Shown: positions 1 through 6,454, numbered from the stretch's first letter. The stretch is 7,527 bases of DNA from Acidobacteriota bacterium (GCA_003222555.1 QHWL01000162.1:1-7527); one strand, 5' to 3'. Numbers and translations: made by a program. The notes: a model not told the origin generated them from the sequence alone.

Positions 1-1
1 G

Positions 2-319
2 GGCTACGCCCCTGTACTCACCGAGCTGAAGCTCGCGGGTAACTTCCTGTCGCCTGACCTCACGTCGGCGGCGTCGGTGGCCAAGAGCGGGTTCACGGTG
101 ACGATGGCGGCTGGCGCCGGCAACACCGCGATTCCGGCACCTCCGGCCGGCTGCGTAGCCCCGGGCAGCAACTACTACGCATCGGCCATTCCCCTGACGC
201 TCAACTCCACGGGCACCCGATCGTTCTCGACCAACGCGCAGGGCACTATTTTCTACAACAACACCGCCGTGGCGCCGCTCGAGGCGATTTTCACCACGAC
301 CGGCACGCCGATTCAGTAA
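2..319 (+). CDS. Type IV major-pilin-like protein, C-terminal part
   Basis: The reading frame is open from the left edge of the window and stops at TAA 317-319, giving about 105 visible residues; the N-terminal prepilin leader and hydrophobic helix lie outside. The visible part has a small, Gly/Ala/Thr/Ser-rich, low-charge composition. The segment YYASAIPLTLNSTGTRSFST followed by a turn and a short hydrophobic strand resembles the C-terminal beta region of pilins, where a 'GTRSFxT...G.I.Y' pattern is common. This match is from memory of the family, not from a search. Only one cysteine is visible (in AGCVAPG), so no disulfide loop can be inferred from this part alone. The context supports the call: PilD, a PilS-like kinase and two minor-pilin-like genes lie downstream on the same strand. 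It could be another pilin-like surface subunit instead of the main PilA. No clear hairpin-plus-T-run terminator follows the stop. Confidence 0.7.
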   Translation, partial: GYAPVLTELKLAGNFLSPDLTSAASVAKSGFTVTMAAGAGNTAIPAPPAGCVAPGSNYYASAIPLTLNSTGTRSFSTNAQGTIFYNNTAVAPLEAIFTTTGTPIQ

Positions 320-346
320 CGACTCAGGGGACTCCCGACCCCCCAC

Positions 347-376
347 TTGACGGCACTGCCGCCAACCGGTTACAAA
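347..376 (+). promoter_or_regulatory. Possible sigma-70-type promoter before the VKOR-DsbA gene
   Basis: TTGACG (347-352, five of six to TTGACA) is followed 18 bases later by TACAAA (371-376, four of six to TATAAT). It lies in the only gap between the pilin stop (319) and the GTG start at 396, so a transcript would begin near 383. The -10 match is modest and the spacer is one base over the optimum. The call rests on sequence resemblance only. Confidence 0.3.
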
Positions 377-395
377 CGTGACGTAACGTCTGTCT

Positions 396-1524
396 GTGAG
401 TCCGATAGCTCGAAAGCTCGCGTTTGTCCTGGCCATTGGCGGCCTCGTGGTTTCTGTCGACGCCGCCTATCTGCATTACCGCCTGTTGTTCGATCCCCTC
501 TACACGAGCTTTTGCGATATCAGCGCGACGGTAAGTTGCACGCAGGTGTATGCGAGCCGGTTCGGCACCGCTTTCGGCGTGCCCGTCTCGGTCTTTGGCG
601 CCATCTGGTTCACTGGCGCGCTGCTCCTACTGGTCGGCGGCGAGTTCGGGGCTCGGGCCTTGCGCGACAACGTTCCCGGCTATCTGTTCGCGCTGTCGAC
701 GGTCGCCCTCGGCGTCGTGCTGTACCTGGGCTACGCGTCTTTCTTCATTTTGAAGACTCTCTGCCCGCTCTGTCTGATGACGTATGCCGCGGTCATCGGA
801 CTGTACGTAATTTCCGGCGCGGCCATGACCTTTCCTATGACTACGCTCCCCCGTCGCGCCGCCTCCGATATCCGTGCCTGGATCGCCAGCCCAGTCGCCA
901 TCGCGCTCACCGTATTGTTCTTTGCGGGCGCCGGCTCGGCGATCGCGTTCTTCCCGCGCGGGGGCGGCGGCACCGCCGAGGCCGGCCCGGCGCCAAGCCA
1001 GGAGCAACGTTCCGAGCTCGAGCGGTTCCTGGCGAGCGCGCCACGCGTGTCCGGCGTGCGGCCACTCGTACCTCACGTACAAGCCGATCCTCGCGAAATA
1101 CGAGGCGGAGCATCCCGGCGCCGTGCGTGTCGTGCTGAAAGACTACCCGCTCAACTCGCAGTGCAACCTCGACCTCACCACGCCAATGCATCCAGCCGCC
1201 TGCGAGGCGGCGGTCGCCGTCCGTCTGGCGAAAGCGCATAACCGCGAGGAGGCGATGGAGGAGTGGCTGTACACCCATCAGCCGTCGCTGACCCCTGCGG
1301 CGGTGCGACAGGCCGCGCGCGAAATCGGACAAGTCACCGATTTCGACACGAAGTACGCCTCGACGCTGGAGCTCGTCAAAGGGGACATTGCACTCGGACA
1401 CCAGCTCCAGGTGCGGTCGACGCCGACGTTTTTCATCAACGGCGTGAAAGTGGAAGGCGAATGGGCGCCGCAGTACTTCGACCAGGCGATTGCCTACGAG
1501 CTGCAGCGCGCGGCCACCAAGTAA
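396..1524 (+). pseudogene. VKOR-DsbA fusion disulfide oxidoreductase, frameshifted
   Basis: This is a membrane enzyme that would oxidise thiols in exported proteins using quinone (VKOR part) and an attached DsbA-like thioredoxin domain. The first frame, from GTG 396, gives about five membrane segments (roughly residues 6-27, 61-82, 93-115, 125-147, 164-187). It has the VKOR cysteine pair C40/C48 (FCDISATVSC), the conserved Ser/Gly region GVPVSVFG, and the redox CPLC at 123-126. The frame then drifts: after ELERFLASAPRV (to about 1049) the homologous reading continues one frame over as CPACGHSYLTYKPILAKY (CPAC at 1048-1059). It runs through STPTFFING, with the cis-proline at 1423-1425, to TAA 1522-1524. 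In this family about 20 residues forming the first thioredoxin strand (of the type VVIVKFxDYQ) separate 'PRV' from 'CPxC'; here they are absent. The lesion is therefore a deletion of about 18-20 codons plus a frame change, not one missed base. GTG 396 is the first usable start after an in-frame TAA at 384 and has no clear Shine-Dalgarno. It may be a real pseudogene or an assembly collapse. Confidence 0.8.
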
Positions 1525-1542
1525 AGACACGCGTTAAATGCA

Positions 1543-1607
1543 ACCACGAGGCCTCGAAAACACGAAGAAACCAAATGGTGTTCTTTTTCGTGCCTTGTTT
1601 TCGTGGT
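1543..1607 (+). repeat. Imperfect palindromic repeat, element A (65 bases)
   Basis: The outer arms ACCACGA (1543-1549) and TCGTGGT (1601-1607) are perfectly complementary. Inside, CACGAA (1561-1566) pairs with TTCGTG (1587-1592), and CC-AAAT-GG closes the tip near 1571-1578. Past one mismatch (A1542/C1608) pairing resumes: AATGC (1537-1541) with GCATT (1609-1613). The element shares its ACCACGR.GG end and CACGRA internal unit with the element at 3381-3481, so the two look like one dispersed family. It fills most of the gap between the VKOR-DsbA stop and the ABC ATPase. It lacks a run of T after the stem, so it is not a classic intrinsic terminator. I recall similar CACGAAGG/CACGGAGG palindromes in other environmental genomes but cannot verify this here. 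Confidence 0.75.
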
Positions 1608-1620
1608 CGCATTCCCGCTG

Positions 1621-2562
1621 GTGACCGTGGCGTTCGCGATTGAGACCGTCGACCTGACCAAAGACTATTCGGTCGGATTCTGGCGCAAGCGGCCGCGCCG
1701 CGCGCTCGATCGCCTCTCGTTGCAGGTCGAGCGCGGCGAGGTCTTCGGCTTTCTCGGCCCCAACGGCGCCGGCAAGACCACGACGCTCAAGCTGCTGCTG
1801 CAGCTCGTGTTTCCGACCGCCGGGCGCGCCCAGCTGCTCGGCTGTCCCCTTGGCGATCCGGCGGCGAAGCGCCGGCTGGGCTACCTGCCGGAGCAGCCCT
1901 ACTTCTACGACTACCTTTCCGCCGAGGAGCTGATGGATTACTTCGGCGGCCTGTTCGGACTCGGTCTCTCCGAGCGGCGCCGCCGCACCAATGCGCTTCT
2001 CGATGAAGTCGGCATCGGCGCCGAGCGCCGGCTGCAGCTGCGCAAGTTCTCCAAAGGCATGCTGCAGCGCGTCGGCATCGCGCAGGCGCTTTTGAACGAG
2101 CCGGAGCTCGTCATCCTCGACGAGCCGATGTCGGGCCTCGATCCGCTGGGACGCCGGGACGTCCGCGGGCTGATTCTCCGCCTTCGCGATCGAGGGTGTA
2201 CAGTGTTTTTCAGCTCGCACGTCCTGAGCGATGCCGAGACATTGTGCAGCAAGGTCGCGATCCTCGCCAAAGGCTGCCTCGTTGCGAGCGGGCGGCTGAG
2301 CGATATGCTCGCGTTGCAGGTGCGAGGCTGGGAACTCGTCGTGGCCGACACGCCCGATGCCCTGGTCGCCGCGCTCGGAACGCGCGCGACACGGGTGGTC
2401 CGGATTGGCGAAGGCCGATTTTCGCTGGAGCTTCCGCTCGGTGCCCCGCCCGAGCGGATGGTCGCCGAGCTGGCCGCCGCCGGCGCCAAGCTCGTGTCGC
2501 TCACTCCTCTTCACGAGACGCTCGAGGATTTCTTCGTCCAGCGGGTGGGGGAGGGGACGTGA
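1621..2562 (+). CDS. ABC transporter ATP-binding protein (ABC-2 exporter type)
   Basis: This is the nucleotide-binding subunit that hydrolyses ATP to drive the permease encoded directly downstream. From GTG 1621 it has 313 residues, usual for CcmA/NatA-type ATPases. Visible motifs are Walker A GPNGAGKTT (46-54), Q-loop Q92 in LPEQPY, signature FSKGM (143-147, a variant of LSGGQ), Walker B LVILDEP (D167, E168), a D-loop SGLD, and the switch H200 in SSHVLSDAE. The last 100 or so residues form the small C-terminal domain common in this subfamily, ending in LEDFFVQRVGEGT. The start is uncertain: the frame is open back to GTG 1603, but that codon lies inside palindromic repeat A, and GTG 1621 or 1627 have no good Shine-Dalgarno either. 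Removing the repeat on paper would put ATG 1538 in frame. The stop overlaps the permease start (GTGA, 2559-2562), implying translational coupling. The substrate cannot be told from the sequence. Confidence 0.93.
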   Translation: MTVAFAIETVDLTKDYSVGFWRKRPRRALDRLSLQVERGEVFGFLGPNGAGKTTTLKLLLQLVFPTAGRAQLLGCPLGDPAAKRRLGYLPEQPYFYDYLSAEELMDYFGGLFGLGLSERRRRTNALLDEVGIGAERRLQLRKFSKGMLQRVGIAQALLNEPELVILDEPMSGLDPLGRRDVRGLILRLRDRGCTVFFSSHVLSDAETLCSKVAILAKGCLVASGRLSDMLALQVRGWELVVADTPDALVAALGTRATRVVRIGEGRFSLELPLGAPPERMVAELAAAGAKLVSLTPLHETLEDFFVQRVGEGT

Positions 2563-3365
2563 CCTCGCTCGGCTGGATCGCGGTCAACGGCTTCCGCGAG
2601 TCGGTCCGCGACAAAGTGCTCTACAACCTGGTTGCGTTCGCCATTTTGTTGATGGGCGCGTCGTTGGTCCTCGGTCAGCTGACGGCCGGGCAGGACCTGA
2701 AGATTATCAAGGACCTCGGACTGTCGGCCATGTCCATTTTCGGGCTCTTCATCGCCGTATTCATTGGGATCGGACTGGTGTTCAAGGAAGTCGAGCGGCG
2801 GAGCATCTACAATCTCCTGTCCAAGCCGATTCGCCGGCACGAAGTCGTCGTTGGCAAGTACGCCGGCTTGGTGCTGACGCTCACCGTCAACATCGTCATC
2901 ATGACGGTGGCGCTGTACGCCGTTCTTGCCTACGTGGCGTGGGGCGAAAACGAATTCGCGCGGCAGGCTCGAGAGACCCCGGCGCTCGACCCGGCGCTGC
3001 TGAAGGCGATTGCGCTGCTCCTCGTGCAATTGATGGTCGTCACCGCGATAGCGCTCTTTTTTTCGACGTTCTCGACGCCGATTCTGTCCGCGGCGCTCAC
3101 CTTCGGCGTGTACGTTGCGGGTTACTTCAGCGCCGATCTTCGCAACATCGATCAAGTCGTCGACTCGCGATTGACGCAGACGCTCGCACGAGGGTTGTAT
3201 TACACGCTGCCGAACCTGGCGCCCTTCGACGTCGCGTCGCAGGCGGTGCACGGACTGCCGATCACCGCAGGATACATGGCGGTCACGATCGCCTACGCCA
3301 TCGTGTACATCGCCATCCTGCTCGTGGCCGGCTCCGCCGTCTTTTCCCGGCGCGAGTTCAAGTGA
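2559..3365 (+). CDS. ABC-2 type transporter permease
   Basis: This 268-residue membrane protein partners with the upstream ATPase. About six hydrophobic segments are visible (roughly residues 22-40, 55-74, 102-127, 150-170, 174-190 and 238-262). The cytoplasmic stretch EVERRSIYNLLSKPIRRHEVVVGKY (about 77-101) is typical of NosY-like ABC-2 permeases, in which it likely contacts the ATPase; it is given here in outline from family knowledge. GTG 2559 is chosen because it overlaps the ATPase stop as GTGA, follows a purine-rich GGAGG (2550-2554), and gives the natural N-terminus with an immediate amphipathic lead-in (TSLGWIAVNGFRESVRD). The reading frame extends much further upstream only as a shadow within the ATPase gene. 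The permease stop again forms GTGA (3362-3365), which would be the start of the next gene had repeat B not intervened. Neighbouring pilus genes suggest an accessory role, but that is inference. Confidence 0.9.
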   Translation: MTSLGWIAVNGFRESVRDKVLYNLVAFAILLMGASLVLGQLTAGQDLKIIKDLGLSAMSIFGLFIAVFIGIGLVFKEVERRSIYNLLSKPIRRHEVVVGKYAGLVLTLTVNIVIMTVALYAVLAYVAWGENEFARQARETPALDPALLKAIALLLVQLMVVTAIALFFSTFSTPILSAALTFGVYVAGYFSADLRNIDQVVDSRLTQTLARGLYYTLPNLAPFDVASQAVHGLPITAGYMAVTIAYAIVYIAILLVAGSAVFSRREFK

Positions 3366-3380
3366 GCAACCCGAAAAGCT

Positions 3381-3481
3381 CTACCACGGAGGACACTGGA
3401 TGCTTTCCAGGTTGAACGGAGGAACACGGAAAACTAGTGGGGGCCGTGACCTCCGTTCGACCTCCGTGTCCTCAGTGGTAG
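3381..3481 (+). repeat. Imperfect palindromic repeat, element B (101 bases)
   Basis: The 16-base outer arms 3381-3396 (CTACCACGGAGGACAC) and 3466-3481 (GTGTCCTCAGTGGTAG) are complementary at 15 of 16 positions. Inside are a small hairpin CTGGA/TCCAG (3396-3400 with 3406-3410), a perfect nine-base stem GAACGGAGG (3414-3422) with CCTCCGTTC (3450-3458), and a continuation CACGG (3425-3429) with CCGTG (3444-3448). Outside, after one T/T mismatch, AGC (3377-3379) pairs with GCT (3483-3485). The building block CACGGAGG/CCTCCGTG recurs. The element belongs to the same family as the repeat at 1543-1607. It overlaps the 5' end of the TPR-like gene and appears to be inserted in its original start region. 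Confidence 0.8.
3388..3392 (+). promoter_or_regulatory. Ribosome binding site carried by repeat B
   Basis: GGAGG at 3388-3392 lies seven bases before ATG 3400, an ideal Shine-Dalgarno distance. Both the site and the ATG are part of the left arm and inner hairpin of palindrome B, so the repeat itself seems to supply the translation start of the downstream gene. When folded, the outer stem would hide this site. The match is clear; its use in the cell is inference. Confidence 0.45.
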
Positions 3482-4410
3482 TGCTCTTATCGTTGACCGT
3501 ACTGTTCGCGGCGGCGATCGGGCTGCAGGTGGTGCGCGACACCCGTTATCCGCTGCCGGCGACGACTGAAGAGTCGCTGTACCTGACGCGGCAGGCGGCC
3601 AACCGCATCGCCTTCTCGTTCCGGCCTCTTGGGGCCGATCTGTATTGGATCCGCGCGATTCAGTACTACGGCAGTCGCAAACGCGAAATTGATGCGGCCT
3701 CGCTGGCCGGGGCGAAAACGGCGGCGCCCTCTCCCGGTTCTCGGCCCGCGCTCAATTATGATTTGCTGTATCCGCTGCTCGACATCACGACCACGCTCGA
3801 CCCGCGGTTCAATATCGCGTACCGCTTCGGCTCGATCTTTCTCGCCGAGCCGTATCCCGCCGGTCCGGGCCGGCCCGATCTCGCCATCGCGCTCCTGGAA
3901 AAGGGTGCCCAAGCGATGCCGGGCAAATGGGAATACATGGAGGACATCGGATTCGTTTATTACTGGAACCTGCACAACTATCCGATGGCGGCGGCCTATT
4001 TCAATCGGGGGGCCGATCTGCCGGGCGCGCCCTGGTGGCTGCGCTCCCTTGCTGCGACGACACTCGCCAAGGGCGGCCAACGGAGCGCATCGCGGCTGCT
4101 TTGGGGGCAGATGCTCGAGTCGGCGGCCGACGAGCGCGCGCGCGAAGCGGCGGGCCGCAGGCTGCAGCAGCTCGACGCGCTCGATCAGATCGAGCAGCTG
4201 CAGCGTCTCGTCGATGCAGTTGCCGCGCGCACAGGAACCGTGCCGACGACGTGGCCGCCGCTCATCAAGGCCGGCGCGCTGCGGGGAACCCCCGTGGACC
4301 CGCGGGGAGCGCCCTACGAATTGTCTGCATCGGGCCAGGTCAAGTTGTCGCCGCAATCTCCGCTCTTTCCATTGCCGGTCGAACCTACTCCCTACGGACC
4401 CACATCGTGA
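3400..4410 (+). CDS. Membrane-anchored TPR-like protein with GspG-like tail
   Basis: I do not recognise a named family. From ATG 3400 the product has 336 residues. Residues 1-25 are basic and are simply translated repeat B; a hydrophobic anchor follows (about 26-45, VVVLLSLTVLFAAAIGLQVV), so the rest would lie outside the cytoplasm. The middle (about 120-270) is helical and aromatic, with TPR-like paired helices such as DLAIALLEKGAQAMPGKWEY, FVYYWNLHNYPMAAAYFNRG and WWLRSLAATTLAKGG, then a charged helix (245-272). The C-terminal part TWPPLIKAGALRGTPVDPRG-APY (285-306) resembles the 'PxDPWGxPY' segment of GspG-type pseudopilins. ATG 3400 has a good GGAGG; GTG 3475 or 3481 would start right at the anchor. 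Excising the repeat would instead start at GTG 3362 with MSNPKSLLLSLTVLF. The stop overlaps the PilD start (GTGA). Its place between an exporter and PilD suggests an envelope-assembly accessory role, which is inference. Confidence 0.75.
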   Translation: MLSRLNGGTRKTSGGRDLRSTSVSSVVVLLSLTVLFAAAIGLQVVRDTRYPLPATTEESLYLTRQAANRIAFSFRPLGADLYWIRAIQYYGSRKREIDAASLAGAKTAAPSPGSRPALNYDLLYPLLDITTTLDPRFNIAYRFGSIFLAEPYPAGPGRPDLAIALLEKGAQAMPGKWEYMEDIGFVYYWNLHNYPMAAAYFNRGADLPGAPWWLRSLAATTLAKGGQRSASRLLWGQMLESAADERAREAAGRRLQQLDALDQIEQLQRLVDAVAARTGTVPTTWPPLIKAGALRGTPVDPRGAPYELSASGQVKLSPQSPLFPLPVEPTPYGPTS

Positions 4411-5180
4411 CGCCTGAGATACTGGCGCCCCTGGCCGTCGGTGTCCTGGGCCTGGTGGTCGGCAGCTTCCTCAACGTCTGCATCTACCGGATTCCCCGCA
4501 ACCTGTCGATCGTTTCGCCGCGGTCGCGCTGCACGGCCTGCGGCCACGAGCTTTCGTGGTACGAGAACTTGCCGGTGGTGAGCTATGCCTGGCTCCGGGG
4601 GAAATGCCGATCGTGCGGCGCGCCGTTTTCCATGATGTATCCGCTGGTCGAGCTGACCACGGCGGCCGTATTCGTCGTGGGGTATTGGCGGTACGGAGCG
4701 TCTCCGATGCTCGCGGCGCGGCTGCTGTTCGCGTGTGCGATGATCGCGCTCTTTGTCATCGACCTCCAGCACAAGATCCTTCCGAACGAGATTACGCTGC
4801 CCGGCGTGGTGGTCGGGCTGGTGCTGAGCGGCCTGACGGGGCCAGGATGGATTTCGTCGCTCATTGGCATCGCCGTCGGAGCCGGAACCTTGTTCGCGAT
4901 CGCCGAAGCGTACTACCAGGTCCGCGGCGAGGAAGGGCTCGGGATGGGTGACGTGAAGATGCTCGCGATGATCGGCGCGTTCCTCGGCTGGAAGATGGTG
5001 CTGCTCACGCTCGTCCTCTCCTCGATGTCTGGATCGATCGTCGGCGTCGCGATCCTTCTTGTGAAGAAAGAATCGCTCAAGTACGCGCTGCCGTTCGGCA
5101 CCTTCCTCGCCGTCGGGGCGTTGATCTCGGCCGTCGCCGGCGACGCCCTGCTCATGTGGTATCTCGGCTTCTATTCATAG
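4407..5180 (+). CDS. pilD: Prepilin peptidase / N-methyltransferase (A24 family)
   Basis: This inner-membrane aspartyl protease removes the leader of type IV prepilins and pseudopilins after the glycycl residue and usually N-methylates the new N-terminal Phe. The 257-residue length is normal. It has the N-terminal domain signature SFLNVCIYRIP (20-30) and the four-cysteine zinc-type site C42xxC45 and C67xxC70 around SWYENLPVVSYAWLRG. The catalytic aspartates are D119 (FVIDLQHKILPNE) and D182 (GLGMGDVKM), with multiple membrane helices throughout. GTG 4407 is used because it overlaps the stop of the upstream gene (GTGA 4407-4410) and starts the family's usual hydrophobic N-terminus (MTPEILAPLAVGVLGLVVGSF). 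The likely substrates encoded in this window are the pilin-like products at 6619 and 7190, which carry G-F cleavage sites, and the pilin at the left edge. All catalytic features look intact. Confidence 0.96.
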   Translation: MTPEILAPLAVGVLGLVVGSFLNVCIYRIPRNLSIVSPRSRCTACGHELSWYENLPVVSYAWLRGKCRSCGAPFSMMYPLVELTTAAVFVVGYWRYGASPMLAARLLFACAMIALFVIDLQHKILPNEITLPGVVVGLVLSGLTGPGWISSLIGIAVGAGTLFAIAEAYYQVRGEEGLGMGDVKMLAMIGAFLGWKMVLLTLVLSSMSGSIVGVAILLVKKESLKYALPFGTFLAVGALISAVAGDALLMWYLGFYS

Positions 5181-5182
5181 CC

Positions 5183-6454
5183 ATGTCGCCCACTGGCCTG
5201 ATGTTTCTGGGACTGACGGCGATTATCGTGGCGCTCACCGCAGTACTGATGTTCAGCGTCGCGCGAATCTTTTCGGCCGCAAGGACCACAGGTTCGCGGG
5301 CGCGTCAGGGCGGCGCCGAAGCGGCGCTCCTGTCGGTGGCGTTGCAGGAGGCAGTCGCCAACCTCAAAGCGCAGGAACGCGCCATGACGCTTCGGGCCGA
5401 AGCCTCCGAACGGCTCAGCGAGGAGATCATCGCCAGCTTGTCGGCCGGGCTGCTCGTCGTCAACCTCGGCGGCGAAGTGCAAATCGTGAACCCGGCTGGA
5501 CGACGTCTGCTCGGCCTCGACGAGGGGCCGCACCGCGGCTCCGACTATCGAGCTCTTCTCGCGCACGCCGTGCCGGTGGAGGCGCTCATCGATCAGTGTC
5601 TCAACTCGGGCCGGGCCATCGTGCGGCGCGTCGTCGAGATGCCGGTGGGTCACACGGGCGCGTCGCACGTCGGGCTGACCGTGTCACCGCTCTTCGGCGA
5701 GTCGTCCGACGTGCAGGGAGCCATTTGCCTCTTCACGGACCTCACGGCCGTCGTCGCACTCGAGGAGCAGCTCCGCTTGAAGGACAGCCTGGCACGGGTG
5801 GGCGAGCTGACCGCCGGCATCGCGCACGAGTTCCGCAACGGCCTGGCCACGATTCACGGCTACAGCCGTCTGCTCGATCTCGATGCCCTGCCCCCGGCGT
5901 TTCGAACCTACGTCGAAGGCATTCGCGCCGAGACCGAAGCGATGCGCGAAGTGGTGACGAATTTCCTCAACTTCGCCCGCCCCACCCAGCTCACGTTGTC
6001 GCCCGTCGATTTGCGTGCCGTGGCCGAGCGCGCCGCCGACGATCTTCGTGGCGACGCGCGCGCGCTGAAGGGCGACATTCTCGTCACCGGCGACTTCGCG
6101 ACCGTGGAGGGCGACGATGTGCTGCTGCGGCAGGCGGTCAGCAATCTGCTGCGCAACGCGATCGAGGCGTGCGCGGCGGCCGGGACGGCTCCCTCCGTCG
6201 TTATCGAAGCTGACATCGATCGCACGCAGGGCGTTTGCATCTTGGCGATCCGCGACAACGGTCCCGGATTCGCGGAGGCGGTCCGCGACCGCGTGTTCCA
6301 CCCCTTCTTCACGACCAAACCCCAGGGTACTGGTCTGGGCCTTGCGCTGGTCCAGAAAATCGTCGTAACGCACAACGGGCGCGTCGTCGCCGGCACCGGC
6401 CCCGGCGGTGGAGGGCGGGTCAATATCATCCTGCCCCTACTGCTCAGTTCCTAG
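5183..6454 (+). CDS. PAS-domain sensor histidine kinase, PilS/NtrB-like
   Basis: This is the sensor of a two-component system, autophosphorylating on His and passing phosphate to a response regulator. From ATG 5183 it has 423 residues. They comprise one membrane helix (about 7-30), a linker and coiled region (50-85), and a PAS domain (about 82-190, with LSAGLLVVNLGGEVQIVNPAG). The dimerisation/phosphoacceptor helix is ELTAGIAHEFRNG (H215), followed by the ATPase domain with N-box NLLRNAIEA (321-329), G1 DNGPGF (358-363), F-box FHPFFTTK and G2 GTGLGL (382-387). The H-box has HEFRNG where HEIRNP is usual, a variant I believe occurs in related kinases. The frame is open back to GTG 5156 inside pilD, but ATG 5183 starts two bases after the pilD stop and gives a natural N-terminus. 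Placement beside pilD and pilin genes and a sigma-54-like site downstream support a PilS-type role, yet no response regulator follows. Pseudomonas PilS has six membrane helices, this one has one. Confidence 0.9.
   Translation: MSPTGLMFLGLTAIIVALTAVLMFSVARIFSAARTTGSRARQGGAEAALLSVALQEAVANLKAQERAMTLRAEASERLSEEIIASLSAGLLVVNLGGEVQIVNPAGRRLLGLDEGPHRGSDYRALLAHAVPVEALIDQCLNSGRAIVRRVVEMPVGHTGASHVGLTVSPLFGESSDVQGAICLFTDLTAVVALEEQLRLKDSLARVGELTAGIAHEFRNGLATIHGYSRLLDLDALPPAFRTYVEGIRAETEAMREVVTNFLNFARPTQLTLSPVDLRAVAERAADDLRGDARALKGDILVTGDFATVEGDDVLLRQAVSNLLRNAIEACAAAGTAPSVVIEADIDRTQGVCILAIRDNGPGFAEAVRDRVFHPFFTTKPQGTGLGLALVQKIVVTHNGRVVAGTGPGGGGRVNIILPLLLSS

Noticed and set aside
1030..1060. Programmed frameshift joining VKOR and DsbA
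   Set aside because: There is no slippery run or downstream stimulator, and a shift would still leave out the first thioredoxin strand, so deletion or assembly error is more likely.
347..1138. Open frame overlapping the VKOR gene
   Set aside because: It is very Arg/Pro-rich with no membrane segments, a frame shadow typical of high-GC DNA over a clear VKOR sequence.
874..1524. Open frame as a stand-alone 216-residue DsbA-like protein
   Set aside because: Its first 55-60 residues are the VKOR gene read out of frame (Arg/Pro/Ser-rich, no signal or strand). Only the part from CPAC (1048) is homologous, so it is the 3' half of a broken fusion gene.
1534..2514. Long antisense open frame (326 residues) opposite the ABC ATPase
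   Set aside because: It is rich in Arg, Glu, Gln and Pro with no recognisable motif, and mirrors the codon bias of the clear ATPase gene on the + strand.
1543..3481. CRISPR-like interpretation of the repeated CACGRAGG units
   Set aside because: The units are arranged as inverted arms of two separate palindromes, with no regular spacers and no cas genes.
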